Source: Pelomonas sp. SE-A7
GTDB taxonomy: Bacteria > Pseudomonadota > Gammaproteobacteria > Burkholderiales > Burkholderiaceae_C
Direction of reading: 5' to 3'
Assembly (NCBI RefSeq): GCF_030345705.1
Contig: NZ_JAUASW010000002.1
Coordinates: forward strand, 186,001-250,000
Length of the DNA stretch: 64,000 nt
Shown: in pieces, positions 45,430 to 54,337 of the stretch
How the letters are laid out: each line of letters begins with the position of its first letter
Numbering within the stretch: position 1 is the first letter of the stretch
Made by a program: the position numbers and the translations under genes
Notes under the pieces: generated by a model
Told to the model about the DNA's origin: nothing
The model's input: the letters and a program-made list of their open reading frames with translations, nothing else
Databases searched by the model: none

Positions 45430-45456
45430 AAGGGGCGACTTGGTCGGCCGCCCCTT
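45430..45456 (-). terminator. Hairpin between lpd and zapE
   Basis: AAGGGGCG and CGCCCCTT form an 8-base stem with an 11-base loop, followed on the minus strand by CTCATTTC. It may reduce read-through from the 2-oxoglutarate dehydrogenase genes into zapE. Confidence 0.5.
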
Positions 45457-45483
45457 GTTCGCTTTCGCTTCGCGCTCAGGCGA

Positions 45484-46908
45484 TCAGAAGTTCAGCGTGC
45501 GCTTGTCCACGGCCAGGGCCGCTTCCTTGGTCGATTCGCTCAGAGACGGGTGGGCATGGCAGATGCGCGCGATGTCCTCGGCCGAGGCCTTGAACGCCAT
45601 CGCCACCGTGGCTTCGGAGATCAGCTCCGAGGCGAAGGGGCCGATGATGTGCACGCCCAGGATCTCGTCGGTCTGGGCATCGGCCAGGAACTTGACGAAA
45701 CCGGTGGTGTCGCCCAGCGCCCGTGCGCGGCCATTGGCCAGGAAGGGGAACTGGCCGGCCTTGTAGGCGCGGCCTTCGGCCTTGAGCTGCTGCTCGGTCT
45801 TGCCGACCTGCGCGATCTCGGGGCTGGTGTAGATCACCGACGGGATGATGTCGAAGTCCACATGACCATGCTGGCCGGCGATGCGCTCGGCAACTGCCAC
45901 GCCTTCTTCCTCGGCCTTGTGCGCAAGCATCGGGCCGCGCACCACGTCGCCGACCGCCCAGACATTGGCCAGGTTGGTCTTGCAGTCATGGTCGACCACG
46001 ATGGCGCCGCGCTCATCCAACTTCAAACCAACAGCTTCCGGGTTCAAGCCAATGGTGTTGGGCACGCGGCCGATCGAGACGATCAGCTTGTCCACGTCCA
46101 GGGTCTGCTCGGCGCCCTTGGCATCGGCATACGAGACGCTGACGCCCTTCTTGTCCGCCTTGACGGCCGAGATCTTGACGCCCAGCTCGATCTTGAGGCC
46201 CTGCTTCTTGAAGACCTTGGCGGCCTCCTTGGCGACCGACTCGTCGACGGTCGGCAGGAAGGCCGGCATGGCCTCCAGCACCGTGACCTCGGCACCCAGG
46301 CGGCGCCAGACCGAACCCAGCTCCAGGCCAATGACGCCCGAGCCGATCACGCCCAGCTTCTTGGGCACGGCGCCGACGCGCAGCGCGCCGTCGTTCGACA
46401 GCACCAGCTCTTCGTCGAACGGCGTGCCCGGCAGCGCGCGGGCATTGGAGCCCGTGGCCACGATCACGTGCTTGGCCTGCACCATCTCATCGCCGGCCTT
46501 CAGCTCATAGCCGCCGTCCTTGGCGGCGACGAAAGAGCCGCGGCCGTGGAAGAACGTGACCTTGTTCTTCTTGAACAAGTAGAGGATGCCGTCGTTGTTC
46601 TGCTTCACGACGGTGTCCTTGCGGGCCAGCATCTTGGCCACGTCCATCTTGACCTCGCCGGTCGAGATGCCATGGTCCGCGAAGTGGTGCGTCGCGTGCT
46701 CGAAGTGCTCGCTGGACTGCAGCAAGGCCTTGGACGGAATGCAGCCGACGTTGGTGCAGGTGCCGCCGGGTGCGGGGCCGCCCTTGTCGTTCTTCCACTC
46801 GTCCACGCAGGCCACGTTGAAGCCCAGTTGAGCGGCGCGGATGGCCGCGATGTAGCCGCCGGGGCCGCCGCCGATGACGACGACGTCGAATTGCTTAACA
46901 GCGCTCAT
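45484..46908 (-). CDS. lpdA: Dihydrolipoyl dehydrogenase (E3)
   Basis: E3 reoxidises the lipoyl arm of the 2-oxoglutarate dehydrogenase complex and reduces NAD. The 474 residues have the FAD motif GGGPGGYIAAIRAAQLG, the redox disulfide GGTCTNVGCIPSKALL, the NAD motif VIGSGVIGLELGSVW, and the C-terminal HAHPSLSE with the catalytic His. It has no lipoyl domain at its N-terminus. It is the third gene of the sucA-sucB-lpd operon. Confidence 0.97.
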   Translation of the reverse strand: MSAVKQFDVVVIGGGPGGYIAAIRAAQLGFNVACVDEWKNDKGGPAPGGTCTNVGCIPSKALLQSSEHFEHATHHFADHGISTGEVKMDVAKMLARKDTVVKQNNDGILYLFKKNKVTFFHGRGSFVAAKDGGYELKAGDEMVQAKHVIVATGSNARALPGTPFDEELVLSNDGALRVGAVPKKLGVIGSGVIGLELGSVWRRLGAEVTVLEAMPAFLPTVDESVAKEAAKVFKKQGLKIELGVKISAVKADKKGVSVSYADAKGAEQTLDVDKLIVSIGRVPNTIGLNPEAVGLKLDERGAIVVDHDCKTNLANVWAVGDVVRGPMLAHKAEEEGVAVAERIAGQHGHVDFDIIPSVIYTSPEIAQVGKTEQQLKAEGRAYKAGQFPFLANGRARALGDTTGFVKFLADAQTDEILGVHIIGPFASELISEATVAMAFKASAEDIARICHAHPSLSESTKEAALAVDKRTLNF

Positions 46909-46926
46909 GAATCGTCTCTTGGCTTC

Positions 46927-48180
46927 TTAGATGTCGAACAGCAGGCGGGCCGGATCTTCCAGCGCTTCCTTCATCGTGACCAGGCCCAGCACGGCTTCGC
47001 GGCCGTCGATGATGCGGTGGTCGTACGACATTGCCAGGTAGTTGATCGGGCGCACGACCACCTGGCCGTTCTCGACCACGGCGCGGTCCTTGGTGGCGTG
47101 AACGCCGAGGATGGCCGACTGCGGCGGGTTGATGATGGGCGTCGACAGCATGGAGCCGAAGGTGCCGCCGTTGGAGATCGAGAAGGTGCCGCCGGTCAGG
47201 TCGTCGATCGAGATCTTGCCTTCCTTGGCCTTCTGGCCGAACTCGGCGATCTTCTTCTCGATGTCGGCGAAGCTCAGCTGGTCGGCATTGCGGATGATGG
47301 GCACGACCAGGCCGCGCGGCGAGCCGACGGCGATGCCGATGTCGAAGTAGCCGTGGTAGACGATGTCGTTGCCGTCCACCGAGGCGTTCAGCACCGGGTA
47401 CTTCTTCAGCGCGGCGACGGCCGCCTTGACGAAGAAGCTCATGAAGCCCAGCTTGACGCCGTGCTCCTTCTCGAACTTCTCCTGGAACTTCTTGCGCATC
47501 TCCATCACCGGGGCCATGTTCACTTCGTTGAACGTGGTCAGGATGGCGTTGGTCGATTGCGACTGCACCAGGCGCTCGGCGACGCGGGCGCGCAGGCGGC
47601 TCATGGGCACGCGCTGCTCCGGGCGGTCGCCCAGGTTCTGCTGAACCGGCGGCTGCACGGCCGGCAGCGGCTTGGCCACGGCCGGGTTGGCGGCGACGGC
47701 CACAGGCGCCGGCACGGCGGCCTTGGCGCCACCGGCCACAGCCGCCAGCACATCGCCCTTGGTGACGCGGCCGTCCTTGCCGGTACCGCTCACGTCACCG
47801 GTCGACAGGTTGTTGTCGGCCAGCAGCTTGGCGGCGGCCGGCATGGCCACGTCGCCCTTGCTCGCGGCAGCGGCCGGAGCAGCCGGCGGCGGCGCAACCG
47901 GGGCAGCAGCCGCCGGAGCGGCGGCAGCGCCGGCCTTGCCTTCGCTGTCGATCTTGGCGATGGTCTCTTCGCTGGTGACGGCGGAGCCGTCAGCCTTGAC
48001 GATCTCGGCCATCACGCCGGCCGACGGCGCGGGCACTTCCAGCACCACCTTGTCGGTCTCGATCTCGACCAGGATCTCGTCGATGGCGACGGCCTCGCCG
48101 GGCTTCTTCTTCCAGGTCAGCAGCGTGCCTTCGGCCACGGACTCGGACAGCTGGGGAACTTTGACTTCTACGATTGCCAT
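46927..48180 (-). CDS. sucB: 2-oxoglutarate dehydrogenase E2, dihydrolipoyl succinyltransferase
   Basis: E2 transfers the succinyl group to CoA and forms the core of the complex. The 417 residues have one lipoyl domain (about 1-78, with the lipoylated Lys in EIETDKVVLEVPAP), an Ala/Pro linker, a peripheral subunit-binding domain (PAAAKLLADNNLSTGDVSG), and the catalytic domain with YDHRIIDGREAV. The order sucA-sucB-lpd and the spacing of 38 bases after sucA support an operon. Confidence 0.97.
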   Translation of the reverse strand: MAIVEVKVPQLSESVAEGTLLTWKKKPGEAVAIDEILVEIETDKVVLEVPAPSAGVMAEIVKADGSAVTSEETIAKIDSEGKAGAAAAPAAAAPVAPPPAAPAAAASKGDVAMPAAAKLLADNNLSTGDVSGTGKDGRVTKGDVLAAVAGGAKAAVPAPVAVAANPAVAKPLPAVQPPVQQNLGDRPEQRVPMSRLRARVAERLVQSQSTNAILTTFNEVNMAPVMEMRKKFQEKFEKEHGVKLGFMSFFVKAAVAALKKYPVLNASVDGNDIVYHGYFDIGIAVGSPRGLVVPIIRNADQLSFADIEKKIAEFGQKAKEGKISIDDLTGGTFSISNGGTFGSMLSTPIINPPQSAILGVHATKDRAVVENGQVVVRPINYLAMSYDHRIIDGREAVLGLVTMKEALEDPARLLFDI

Positions 48181-48218
48181 GATTTGTTCTTTCGATTCTG
48201 TTCAGTGCCGGGCGCTGA

Positions 48219-51074
48219 TCACTTGGTCAGGATGAAGCCCTTGAGCTTCGCGAAGGCCTGATCCAGCAGCGCCTTCTGTTGCTCCTGGTGCAGGTGCGCA
48301 TAACCGCAGGCCGGCGAGGCCGAGGCCGGGCGACCGGCGAAGCCGAGCTTCTGGCCGTCGAGCATGTTCTCGTGGATGTAGTGCTGCACGAAGAACCAGG
48401 CGCCCTGGTTCTGCGGCTCGTCCTGGCACCACACGATGTCGGTGGCGTTCGGGTAGCGCTTGATCTCAGCAGCGAAGGCCTTGTGCGGGAACGGATAGAG
48501 CTGCTCGACGCGGATGATGGCCACGTCGTTGGACTTCTTGTCCTCGCGCTTCTTGACCAGGTCGTAATAGACCTTGCCCGAGCAGGCGATCACGCGCTTG
48601 ACCTTGGCGGCGTCGATGCCGGCATCCTGCTCGCCGATCACCGTCTGGAACTCGCCCTTGGTGAATTCGCTCAGCGGCGAGGTGGCGTCCTTGGCACGCA
48701 GCAGGCTCTTGGGGGTCATGATGACCAGCGGTTTGCGGAACATGCGCAGCATCTGGCGACGCAGCACGTGGAAGATCTGCGAAGCCGTGGTCGGCTGGAC
48801 CACCTGCATGTTGTTGTCGGCCGAGAGCTGCATGAAGCGCTCCAGGCGGGCCGAGCTGTGCTCGGGGCCCTGGCCTTCGTAGCCGTGCGGCAGCATCAGC
48901 ACCAGGCCGTTGGCGCGGCCCCACTTCACTTCGCCGGAGGCGATGAACTGGTCGATCACGACCTGGGCACCGTTGACGAAGTCGCCGAACTGGGCCTCCC
49001 AGATGGTCAGCGTGTTCGGCTCGGCCGCGGCATAGCCATATTCGAAGCCCAGCACCGCCTCTTCGGACAGGATGGAGTCGATGACGACGAACGGGGCCTG
49101 GTTCTCGGCCACGTTCTGCAGCGGGATGTAAGTGCCTTCGTCCCAGTTCTCGCGCGCCTGGTCATGGATCACGGCATGGCGGTGGGTGAAGGTGCCGCGG
49201 CCGCAGTCCTCACCGGACAGGCGCACCGGGTAGCCCGAGGACACCAGCGAGGCGAAGGCCATGTGCTCGCCCATGCCCCAGTCGATGTTGGTTTCGCCGC
49301 GGCCCATGGCGGCGCGGTCGGCGATCAGCTTCTGCACCAGGTTGTGGGCGACGAAGTCCTTGGGCAGCGTGGTGACGCGCTCGGCCAGGCGCTTCCACTC
49401 CGACATCGGGATCGCCGTGTCGCAGTTGTCGGTCCACTTCTTGCCAAGGAACGGCGTCCAGTCGGTCGCGTACTTGCTCTTGAAGTTGGTCAGCACCGGG
49501 TCCACCGTGTGGCGGCCTTCGTCCATGGCGGCGCGGTAGGCCTTGGCCATGTTGTCCGGCTCGTCGGCAGTCAGCGTGCCCTGCGCCACCAGCTTCTCGG
49601 CATACAGCTTGCGGGTACCAGGGTGGGCGGCAATCTTCTTGTACATCAGCGGCTGGGTCAGGGCCGGCGTGTCCTGCTCGTTGTGGCCCAGCTTGCGGAA
49701 GCACACGATGTCCAGCACCACGTCCTTCTTGAACTGCTGGCGGTAGTCCATGGCCAGCTGCGTGGCCCAGACCACGGCTTCCGGATCGTCGCCGTTGATG
49801 TGCAGCACCGGGGCCTCGATCATCTTGACCACGTCCGAGCAGTACTGCGTGGAACGCAGGTCGCGCGGGTCGCTGGTGGTGAAGCCGATCTGGTTGTTGA
49901 TGACGATGTGGACCGTGCCGCCGGTGCGATAGCCGCGGGTCTGGGCCATGCACAGGGTTTCCTGCACCACACCCTGGCCTCCGAAGGCCGCATCGCCGTG
50001 CACAAGCACGGGCAGCACTTGCGAGCCGGCGCTGTCGCCGCGGCGGTCCTGACGGGCGCGCACGCTGCCTTCGACCACCGGGTTGACGATCTCGAGGTGC
50101 GAGGGATTGAAGGCCAGGCTCAGGTGCACCGGGCCGCCGGGCGTCGAGACGTCGCTAGAGAAACCCTGGTGGTACTTGACGTCGCCGGCCGGCAGGTCGT
50201 GCGCACCCTTGTGCTCGAACTCGGCGAACAGTTCCGAGGGCATCTTGCCCAGCGTGTTCACCAGCACGTTCAAACGGCCACGGTGGGCCATGCCGATGAC
50301 GATTTCCTGGACGCCGTTCGCGCCGGCACGGCGCAGCAACTCATCCATCGCGGCGATGAAGCTTTCGCCGCCTTCCAGCGAGAAGCGCTTCTGACCGACG
50401 TACTTGGTGTGCAGGTAGCGCTCCAGGCCTTCGGCCGCGGTCAGGCGGTCGAGGATCTGCTTCTTCTCGGCGGCGGTGAAGCTGGGCTTGCTGCGCGCCT
50501 TCTCCAGGCGCTCCTGCCACCAGCGCTTCTCGGCCGGGTCGGAGCCATGCATGAACTCGGCGCCGATGGAGCTGCAGTAGGTCTCGCGCAGCGCCTGGAC
50601 GATCTGGCGCAGCGTCATGGTCTCGCCGCCGAAATAGGTGTTGGCGGCCGAGAACGAGATGTCCATGTCGGACTCGCTCAGGTCGTAGAAGGCCGGATCG
50701 AGTTCGGGAATGCGAGGACGCTCGCCGCGCTTGAGCGGGTCGAGCTCGGCCCAGCGGTTGCCGAGGAAGCGGTAGGCGGCGATCAGGCTCTGGACGTGAA
50801 CCTGCTTGCGGGCCACGGCCAGGTCGGCGCTGGAAGCCTTGTTGCCGAGGGCATTGGCCTTGGCACGCTGAGCGAAGGATTCGATGACAGGCGCATGGGC
50901 CACGTCACGGGATTCGGAGCCGTCGGTGGCGGGAACGTTCTGCAACGCGTCGAAGTAGGCGCGCCAGTTGTCGGGCACCGAGCCCGGGTTGTCGAGGTAG
51001 GCCTCGTACATCTCTTCGACGTAGGGCGCATTGCCTCCGAACAGGTACGAGTTGGACCTGTATTGCTGCATCAT
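48219..51074 (-). CDS. sucA: 2-oxoglutarate dehydrogenase E1
   Basis: E1 decarboxylates 2-oxoglutarate with thiamine diphosphate in the TCA cycle. The 951 residues show the N-terminal E2-binding segment SYLFGGNAPYVEEMYEAYL, the active-site GMAHRGRLNVLVNTLGK, the thiamine motif HGDAAFGGQGVVQE and the C-terminal transketolase-like domain (GYEGQGPEHSSARLERFMQL). I chose the ATG at 51074 (MMQQYRSNSYL), which has GAGGTGAG upstream; a longer frame adds 43 unlike residues. Confidence 0.97.
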   Translation of the reverse strand: MMQQYRSNSYLFGGNAPYVEEMYEAYLDNPGSVPDNWRAYFDALQNVPATDGSESRDVAHAPVIESFAQRAKANALGNKASSADLAVARKQVHVQSLIAAYRFLGNRWAELDPLKRGERPRIPELDPAFYDLSESDMDISFSAANTYFGGETMTLRQIVQALRETYCSSIGAEFMHGSDPAEKRWWQERLEKARSKPSFTAAEKKQILDRLTAAEGLERYLHTKYVGQKRFSLEGGESFIAAMDELLRRAGANGVQEIVIGMAHRGRLNVLVNTLGKMPSELFAEFEHKGAHDLPAGDVKYHQGFSSDVSTPGGPVHLSLAFNPSHLEIVNPVVEGSVRARQDRRGDSAGSQVLPVLVHGDAAFGGQGVVQETLCMAQTRGYRTGGTVHIVINNQIGFTTSDPRDLRSTQYCSDVVKMIEAPVLHINGDDPEAVVWATQLAMDYRQQFKKDVVLDIVCFRKLGHNEQDTPALTQPLMYKKIAAHPGTRKLYAEKLVAQGTLTADEPDNMAKAYRAAMDEGRHTVDPVLTNFKSKYATDWTPFLGKKWTDNCDTAIPMSEWKRLAERVTTLPKDFVAHNLVQKLIADRAAMGRGETNIDWGMGEHMAFASLVSSGYPVRLSGEDCGRGTFTHRHAVIHDQARENWDEGTYIPLQNVAENQAPFVVIDSILSEEAVLGFEYGYAAAEPNTLTIWEAQFGDFVNGAQVVIDQFIASGEVKWGRANGLVLMLPHGYEGQGPEHSSARLERFMQLSADNNMQVVQPTTASQIFHVLRRQMLRMFRKPLVIMTPKSLLRAKDATSPLSEFTKGEFQTVIGEQDAGIDAAKVKRVIACSGKVYYDLVKKREDKKSNDVAIIRVEQLYPFPHKAFAAEIKRYPNATDIVWCQDEPQNQGAWFFVQHYIHENMLDGQKLGFAGRPASASPACGYAHLHQEQQKALLDQAFAKLKGFILTK

Positions 51075-51368
51075 TTCGCTCACCTCATGCCCCGATTCCC
51101 AAGGCTGTTGGCTGGTTAGTAAACCTTCCGCGACACGGCTTGACCGGTTGGCGGATTGCGACCCGCCTTTGCTGTTGCCAGAAAAGGGGACGGGAAGGAC
51201 CACAAAGTCTCAAGGGCCGGACTGTAGCACCGACCGCTTGCCCCACCGCGCCGGCCCGGCTTGCTGAAATCGGCAGTAATCCTCGCGCCACTGCGGCCTT
51301 CAAGCCGATCTTGTCCCCAGCTTTCCCAGCAGAAGTTGGCCCGCCTGATCTTGCGCAAACCCCGTGGC

Positions 51369-51378
51369 CAAACGTTTG
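51369..51378. promoter_or_regulatory. LacI/PurR-like palindrome
   Basis: The perfect palindrome CAAACGTTTG, with the central CG typical of LacI-family operators, overlaps the -35 of the dioxygenase promoter. A related half-site CGCAAAC lies at 51354-51360, making a wider inverted repeat with GTTTGCG. Repression by a LacI-type regulator is possible but not shown. Confidence 0.45.
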
Positions 51379-51404
51379 CGATTCGGGGCGCCAGGGCTTA
51401 GACT
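51376..51404 (+). promoter_or_regulatory. Candidate sigma-70 promoter for the dioxygenase
   Basis: TTGCGA (51376-51381) and TAGACT (51399-51404) are spaced by 17 bases, and the ATG of the dioxygenase gene lies about 70 bases downstream. The ribosome binding site AGGAGA precedes that ATG. Confidence 0.55.
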
Positions 51405-51473
51405 TCGCCCCTGCGCGGCCAGGCCCCGCCATTGAATGGCCTGCCGTAGGGATAGCTTCAGGAGAAAGATCCC

Positions 51474-52316
51474 ATGCAAGTCCGAGTCGTCGACTACCGC
51501 GCGCCCGATGCCGCGGAGCAATTCACCCGTTCGCTGCACGAAACCGGCTTCGGCGTGCTGGTCAACCACCCGATCCAGCAGGCGCTGGTCGAAAAGATCT
51601 ACGCCGACTGGCTGAGCTTCTTCAACACCGAAGAGAAGCACCAGTTCGCGTTCTCCCAGGAAAAGCAGGACGGCTACTTCTCGACCGAGATCTCCGAGAC
51701 CGCCAAGGGCGCGACGCAGAAGGACATCAAGGAATACTTCCACATCTACCCCTGGGGCCGCGTGCCGGCGCAGCTGAAGGCCGATGCGGACTCGTACTAC
51801 AAGCAGGCCAATGAGCTGGCCGAAGAGCTGCTGTCCTGGGTCGAGCGCTACACGCCGCCCGAGATCGCCAAGCATTACCGCGAGCCGCTGTCCAACATGA
51901 TCAAGGGCAGCCAGCAGACGCTGCTGCGCGTGCTGCGCTACCCGCCGCTGACCGGCAATGAGCCGGCCGGCTCGATCCGCGCCGCAGCCCATGGCGACAT
52001 CAACCTGCTGACCATCCTGCCGGCCGCCAACGAGCCGGGCCTGCAGGTGCAGGGCAAGGACGGCAGCTGGCACGACGTGCCCTGCGACTTCGGCACGCTG
52101 ACCATCAACATCGGCGACATGCTGCAGGAAGCCTCGCAGGGCTATTACCCCTCGACCCAGCACCGCGTGGTCAACCCGACCGGCGAAGGTGCAAAGAAGA
52201 GCCGCGTCTCGCTGCCGCTGTTCCTGCATCCGCGCAACGACGTGGTGCTGTCGGACCGCTACACGGCGGACAGCTACCTGCAGGAGCGCCTGCGCGAGCT
52301 GGGCGTCAAGAAGTAA
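51474..52316 (+). CDS. 2-oxoglutarate/Fe(II)-dependent dioxygenase, isopenicillin N synthase family
   Basis: The 280-residue protein has the double-stranded beta-helix oxygenase fold. The iron ligands are His173 and Asp175 in AAAHGDINLLT and His230 in STQHRVVNP; Arg244 and Ser246 in KKSRVSLPLF would bind the 2-oxoglutarate carboxylate. The N-terminal region (TGFGVLVNHPIQQALV) is that of the IPNS-like DIOX_N domain. The substrate is unknown. It is transcribed away from sucA, whose product consumes the same cosubstrate, and is followed by a strong terminator, so it is probably a single-gene unit. Confidence 0.9.
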   Translation: MQVRVVDYRAPDAAEQFTRSLHETGFGVLVNHPIQQALVEKIYADWLSFFNTEEKHQFAFSQEKQDGYFSTEISETAKGATQKDIKEYFHIYPWGRVPAQLKADADSYYKQANELAEELLSWVERYTPPEIAKHYREPLSNMIKGSQQTLLRVLRYPPLTGNEPAGSIRAAAHGDINLLTILPAANEPGLQVQGKDGSWHDVPCDFGTLTINIGDMLQEASQGYYPSTQHRVVNPTGEGAKKSRVSLPLFLHPRNDVVLSDRYTADSYLQERLRELGVKK

Positions 52317-52335
52317 GCCGCGTTTGCCCCGCTCC

Positions 52336-52364
52336 AGGCCGCCTTCGAGGCGGCCTTTTCTTTT
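52336..52364 (+). terminator. Intrinsic terminator of the dioxygenase gene
   Basis: AGGCCGCC and GGCGGCCT form the stem, with a TTCGA loop, followed by TTTTCTTTT. It begins 20 bases after the dioxygenase stop. Confidence 0.88.
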
Positions 52365-52386
52365 GCAGCCTTCCTATGATGGCCGC

Positions 52387-52689
52387 GTGAGCCGCCACTA
52401 CCGTGTCATCCTGATCCAGTCCGAGGCGCCGCCCAAGCCGGCGCTGGGCCAGCCCTGCAACGGCTGCGGCCTGTGCTGCCTGGCCGAGCCCTGCCCGGTC
52501 GGTGCCCTGCTGAGCCTGAAGCTGCGCGGCACTTGTCGCCTGCTGAGCTGGGACAGCGAGCAGCGCCGCTACCTCTGCGGCGCGCTGATGGCGGCCCCGA
52601 CCGGCTGGCCGCGCCGCCTGATGTCGCGCTGGATTGCCGCCGGCGTCGGCTGCGATGCCGAGCTGGAATCCGCCCCGGGCAAGCCCTAG
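52387..52689 (+). CDS. Small cysteine-rich protein, possible metal-binding
   Basis: I do not recognise a precise family. From a GTG start the protein has 100 residues, with a tight cysteine cluster: C24-x2-C27-x2-C30-C31-x4-C36 (PCNGCGLCCLAEPCPVG), then Cys50 and Cys64. The spacing resembles YkgJ-type zinc/iron-chelating proteins and is close to, but not the same as, a [4Fe-4S] ferredoxin motif. No signal peptide or membrane segment is visible. It lies 62 bases upstream of the first binding-protein gene. The chosen GTG gives a start just after the terminator; the same frame extends upstream only inside the dioxygenase gene. Confidence 0.75.
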   Translation: MSRHYRVILIQSEAPPKPALGQPCNGCGLCCLAEPCPVGALLSLKLRGTCRLLSWDSEQRRYLCGALMAAPTGWPRRLMSRWIAAGVGCDAELESAPGKP

Positions 52690-52751
52690 GCGCGCAGCCC
52701 GGCGCGCCCGCCCTAGCATCCGACGTCGTCGCCACGTCCCAGGGATGCCTC

Positions 52752-54326
52752 GTGTTCCTTCGCAAGCTCAAGCAAACCGCCGTCCTGCTGCTGACCATGC
52801 TGGTCATGGCCGCGCAGGCCAGCACCCTGCGCTGGGCCGCCCAGAACGACATCCTGAGCCTGGACCCGCATTCGCAGAACCACACGGTCACGACCGCGCT
52901 GCTGATGCATTCCTACGAAGGCCTGACCCGCTACAACGCCCGCTATGAATTGGAGCCGGCCCTGGCCAGCAAGTGGACGGTGGTCTCACCCACCCTCATC
53001 CGCTTCGAGCTGCGCAAGGGCGTCAAGTTCCACGATGGCACGCCGTTCACCGCCGACGACGTGGTCTTCAGCTTCAACCGCATCCGCCAACCGCAAGGCA
53101 CGATGCAGATCTACGTGACCGGCATCAAGGAGATCCGAAAGCTCGGCCTGCACGAGATCGAGCTCCAACTCGAAGCCACCAATCCGCTGCTGCTGAAGAA
53201 CCTGGTCGACTTCCGCATCGTCAGCAAGCCCTGGGCGGAGAAGCACAAGTCGGTCCAGGTGCAGGACTACCGCAGCAAGGAAGAGAACTACGCCTCGCGC
53301 AACGTCAACGGCACCGGGCCCTACAAGATCACCGGCTGGCAGCCCGACCAGAAGGTCTCGCTGACGCTGAACAAGGACTGGTGGGACCAGCACCACAACA
53401 ACGTCGCCGAGGTGCAGTACCTGCCCATCAAGTCGGATGCGACGCGCGTGGCCGCCCTGCTCTCCGGCGACGTGGACCTGCTGACCGACCTGCCCACCCA
53501 GGACGTGGCCCGTCTCAAGTCCGACCCTCGCATCAAGCTGGTCGAGGGGCCCGAGACCCGCACCGTGTTCTTCGCCCTGGACCAGGGCAGCGAGGAGCTG
53601 CGCGGCAGCAATGTGAAGGGCAAGAACCCGTTCAAGGACAGGCGGGTGCGAGAGGCGATGTCCATCGCCATCGACCGCGAGGCGATCAAGCGCACCACCA
53701 TGCGCGGCCTCTCGATCCCGGCCGCGCTGATGATTCCGCCCGGCGTCAATGGCCACTCTGCCGAGCTGGACGCCGTGGTCCGCCCCGACCTCGACAAGGC
53801 CCGCAAGCTGCTGGCCGATGCCGGCTACGCGCAAGGTTTCGAGGTGCCGCTGTACTGCCCCAATAACCGCTATGTGAACGACGAGGAGATCTGCCTCGCC
53901 GTGGTCTCCATGTGGGCCAAGATTGGCATCCAGGCCCGCCTGGTGGCCCAGCCCATGTCGCAGCACAGCCAGGCCTTCCAGCGCTTCGAGGCGCCGCTCT
54001 ACATGCTGGGCTGGGGCGTGCCCAATTTCGACGCCCAGTTCACGCTGCAGGCGATCACCCACACCCGCACCGGCGGCCCTGACGGCAGCTTCAACTACGC
54101 CAAGGTCAGCGACGCCAAGCTGGACCAGCTGATAGACGCGCTCAAGGTCGAGCCCGACATGGCCAAACGCAACGCGCTGATCCGCGAGGCCCTGCTGAGG
54201 GTTCGCGACGAGCACTTGTTCATTCCGCTGCACCACCAGATCCGGCCCTGGGCCATGAAGACCAACGTGGACACGGTGCACCGCTCGGACGACCGGCCCG
54301 AGGCCCGTTTCACCTCCATCCGCTGA
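52752..54326 (+). CDS. ABC transporter substrate-binding protein, peptide family (copy 1)
   Basis: This 524-residue protein belongs to the SBP_bac_5 family (DppA/OppA type), which binds peptides, opines, nickel or similar ligands in the periplasm. A signal peptide (TAVLLLTMLVMAAQAS) is followed by LRWAAQNDILSLDPHSQNH, the family entry HDGTPFTADDVVFSFNRI, and the LSGDVDLLTDLPTQD and AMSIAIDREAI segments. I chose the GTG at 52752 with AGGGA upstream. No permease or ATPase genes are near. It is followed after 11 bases by a close paralogue. Confidence 0.92.
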   Translation: MFLRKLKQTAVLLLTMLVMAAQASTLRWAAQNDILSLDPHSQNHTVTTALLMHSYEGLTRYNARYELEPALASKWTVVSPTLIRFELRKGVKFHDGTPFTADDVVFSFNRIRQPQGTMQIYVTGIKEIRKLGLHEIELQLEATNPLLLKNLVDFRIVSKPWAEKHKSVQVQDYRSKEENYASRNVNGTGPYKITGWQPDQKVSLTLNKDWWDQHHNNVAEVQYLPIKSDATRVAALLSGDVDLLTDLPTQDVARLKSDPRIKLVEGPETRTVFFALDQGSEELRGSNVKGKNPFKDRRVREAMSIAIDREAIKRTTMRGLSIPAALMIPPGVNGHSAELDAVVRPDLDKARKLLADAGYAQGFEVPLYCPNNRYVNDEEICLAVVSMWAKIGIQARLVAQPMSQHSQAFQRFEAPLYMLGWGVPNFDAQFTLQAITHTRTGGPDGSFNYAKVSDAKLDQLIDALKVEPDMAKRNALIREALLRVRDEHLFIPLHHQIRPWAMKTNVDTVHRSDDRPEARFTSIR

Positions 54327-54337
54327 AGGGAATTCGC

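Larger units (their letters stand above)
51075..51473. other. 399-base divergent intergenic region (sucA / dioxygenase)
   Basis: No gene is apparent in this stretch. On the minus strand TGCTACAGT (51221-51229) is an extended -10-like element that could serve sucA, leaving a leader of about 150 bases. On the plus strand a sigma-70-like promoter and an overlapping palindrome precede the dioxygenase and are listed separately. Short frames here have no recognisable product. Confidence 0.6.

Noticed and set aside
45484..46908. lpdA as truncated because it lacks a lipoyl domain
   Set aside because: E3 of the 2-oxoglutarate complex is normally without a lipoyl domain; length and motifs are complete.
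45550..48261. Plus-strand open frame of about 900 codons opposite lpdA and sucB
   Set aside because: It is antisense to two genes with clear motifs, and its composition (Asp/His/Gly/Leu-rich, no domain) is the usual shadow of GC-rich coding sequence.
48279..51119. Plus-strand open frame of about 950 codons opposite sucA
   Set aside because: It mirrors the third-position bias of sucA and has no recognisable domain or ribosome binding site.
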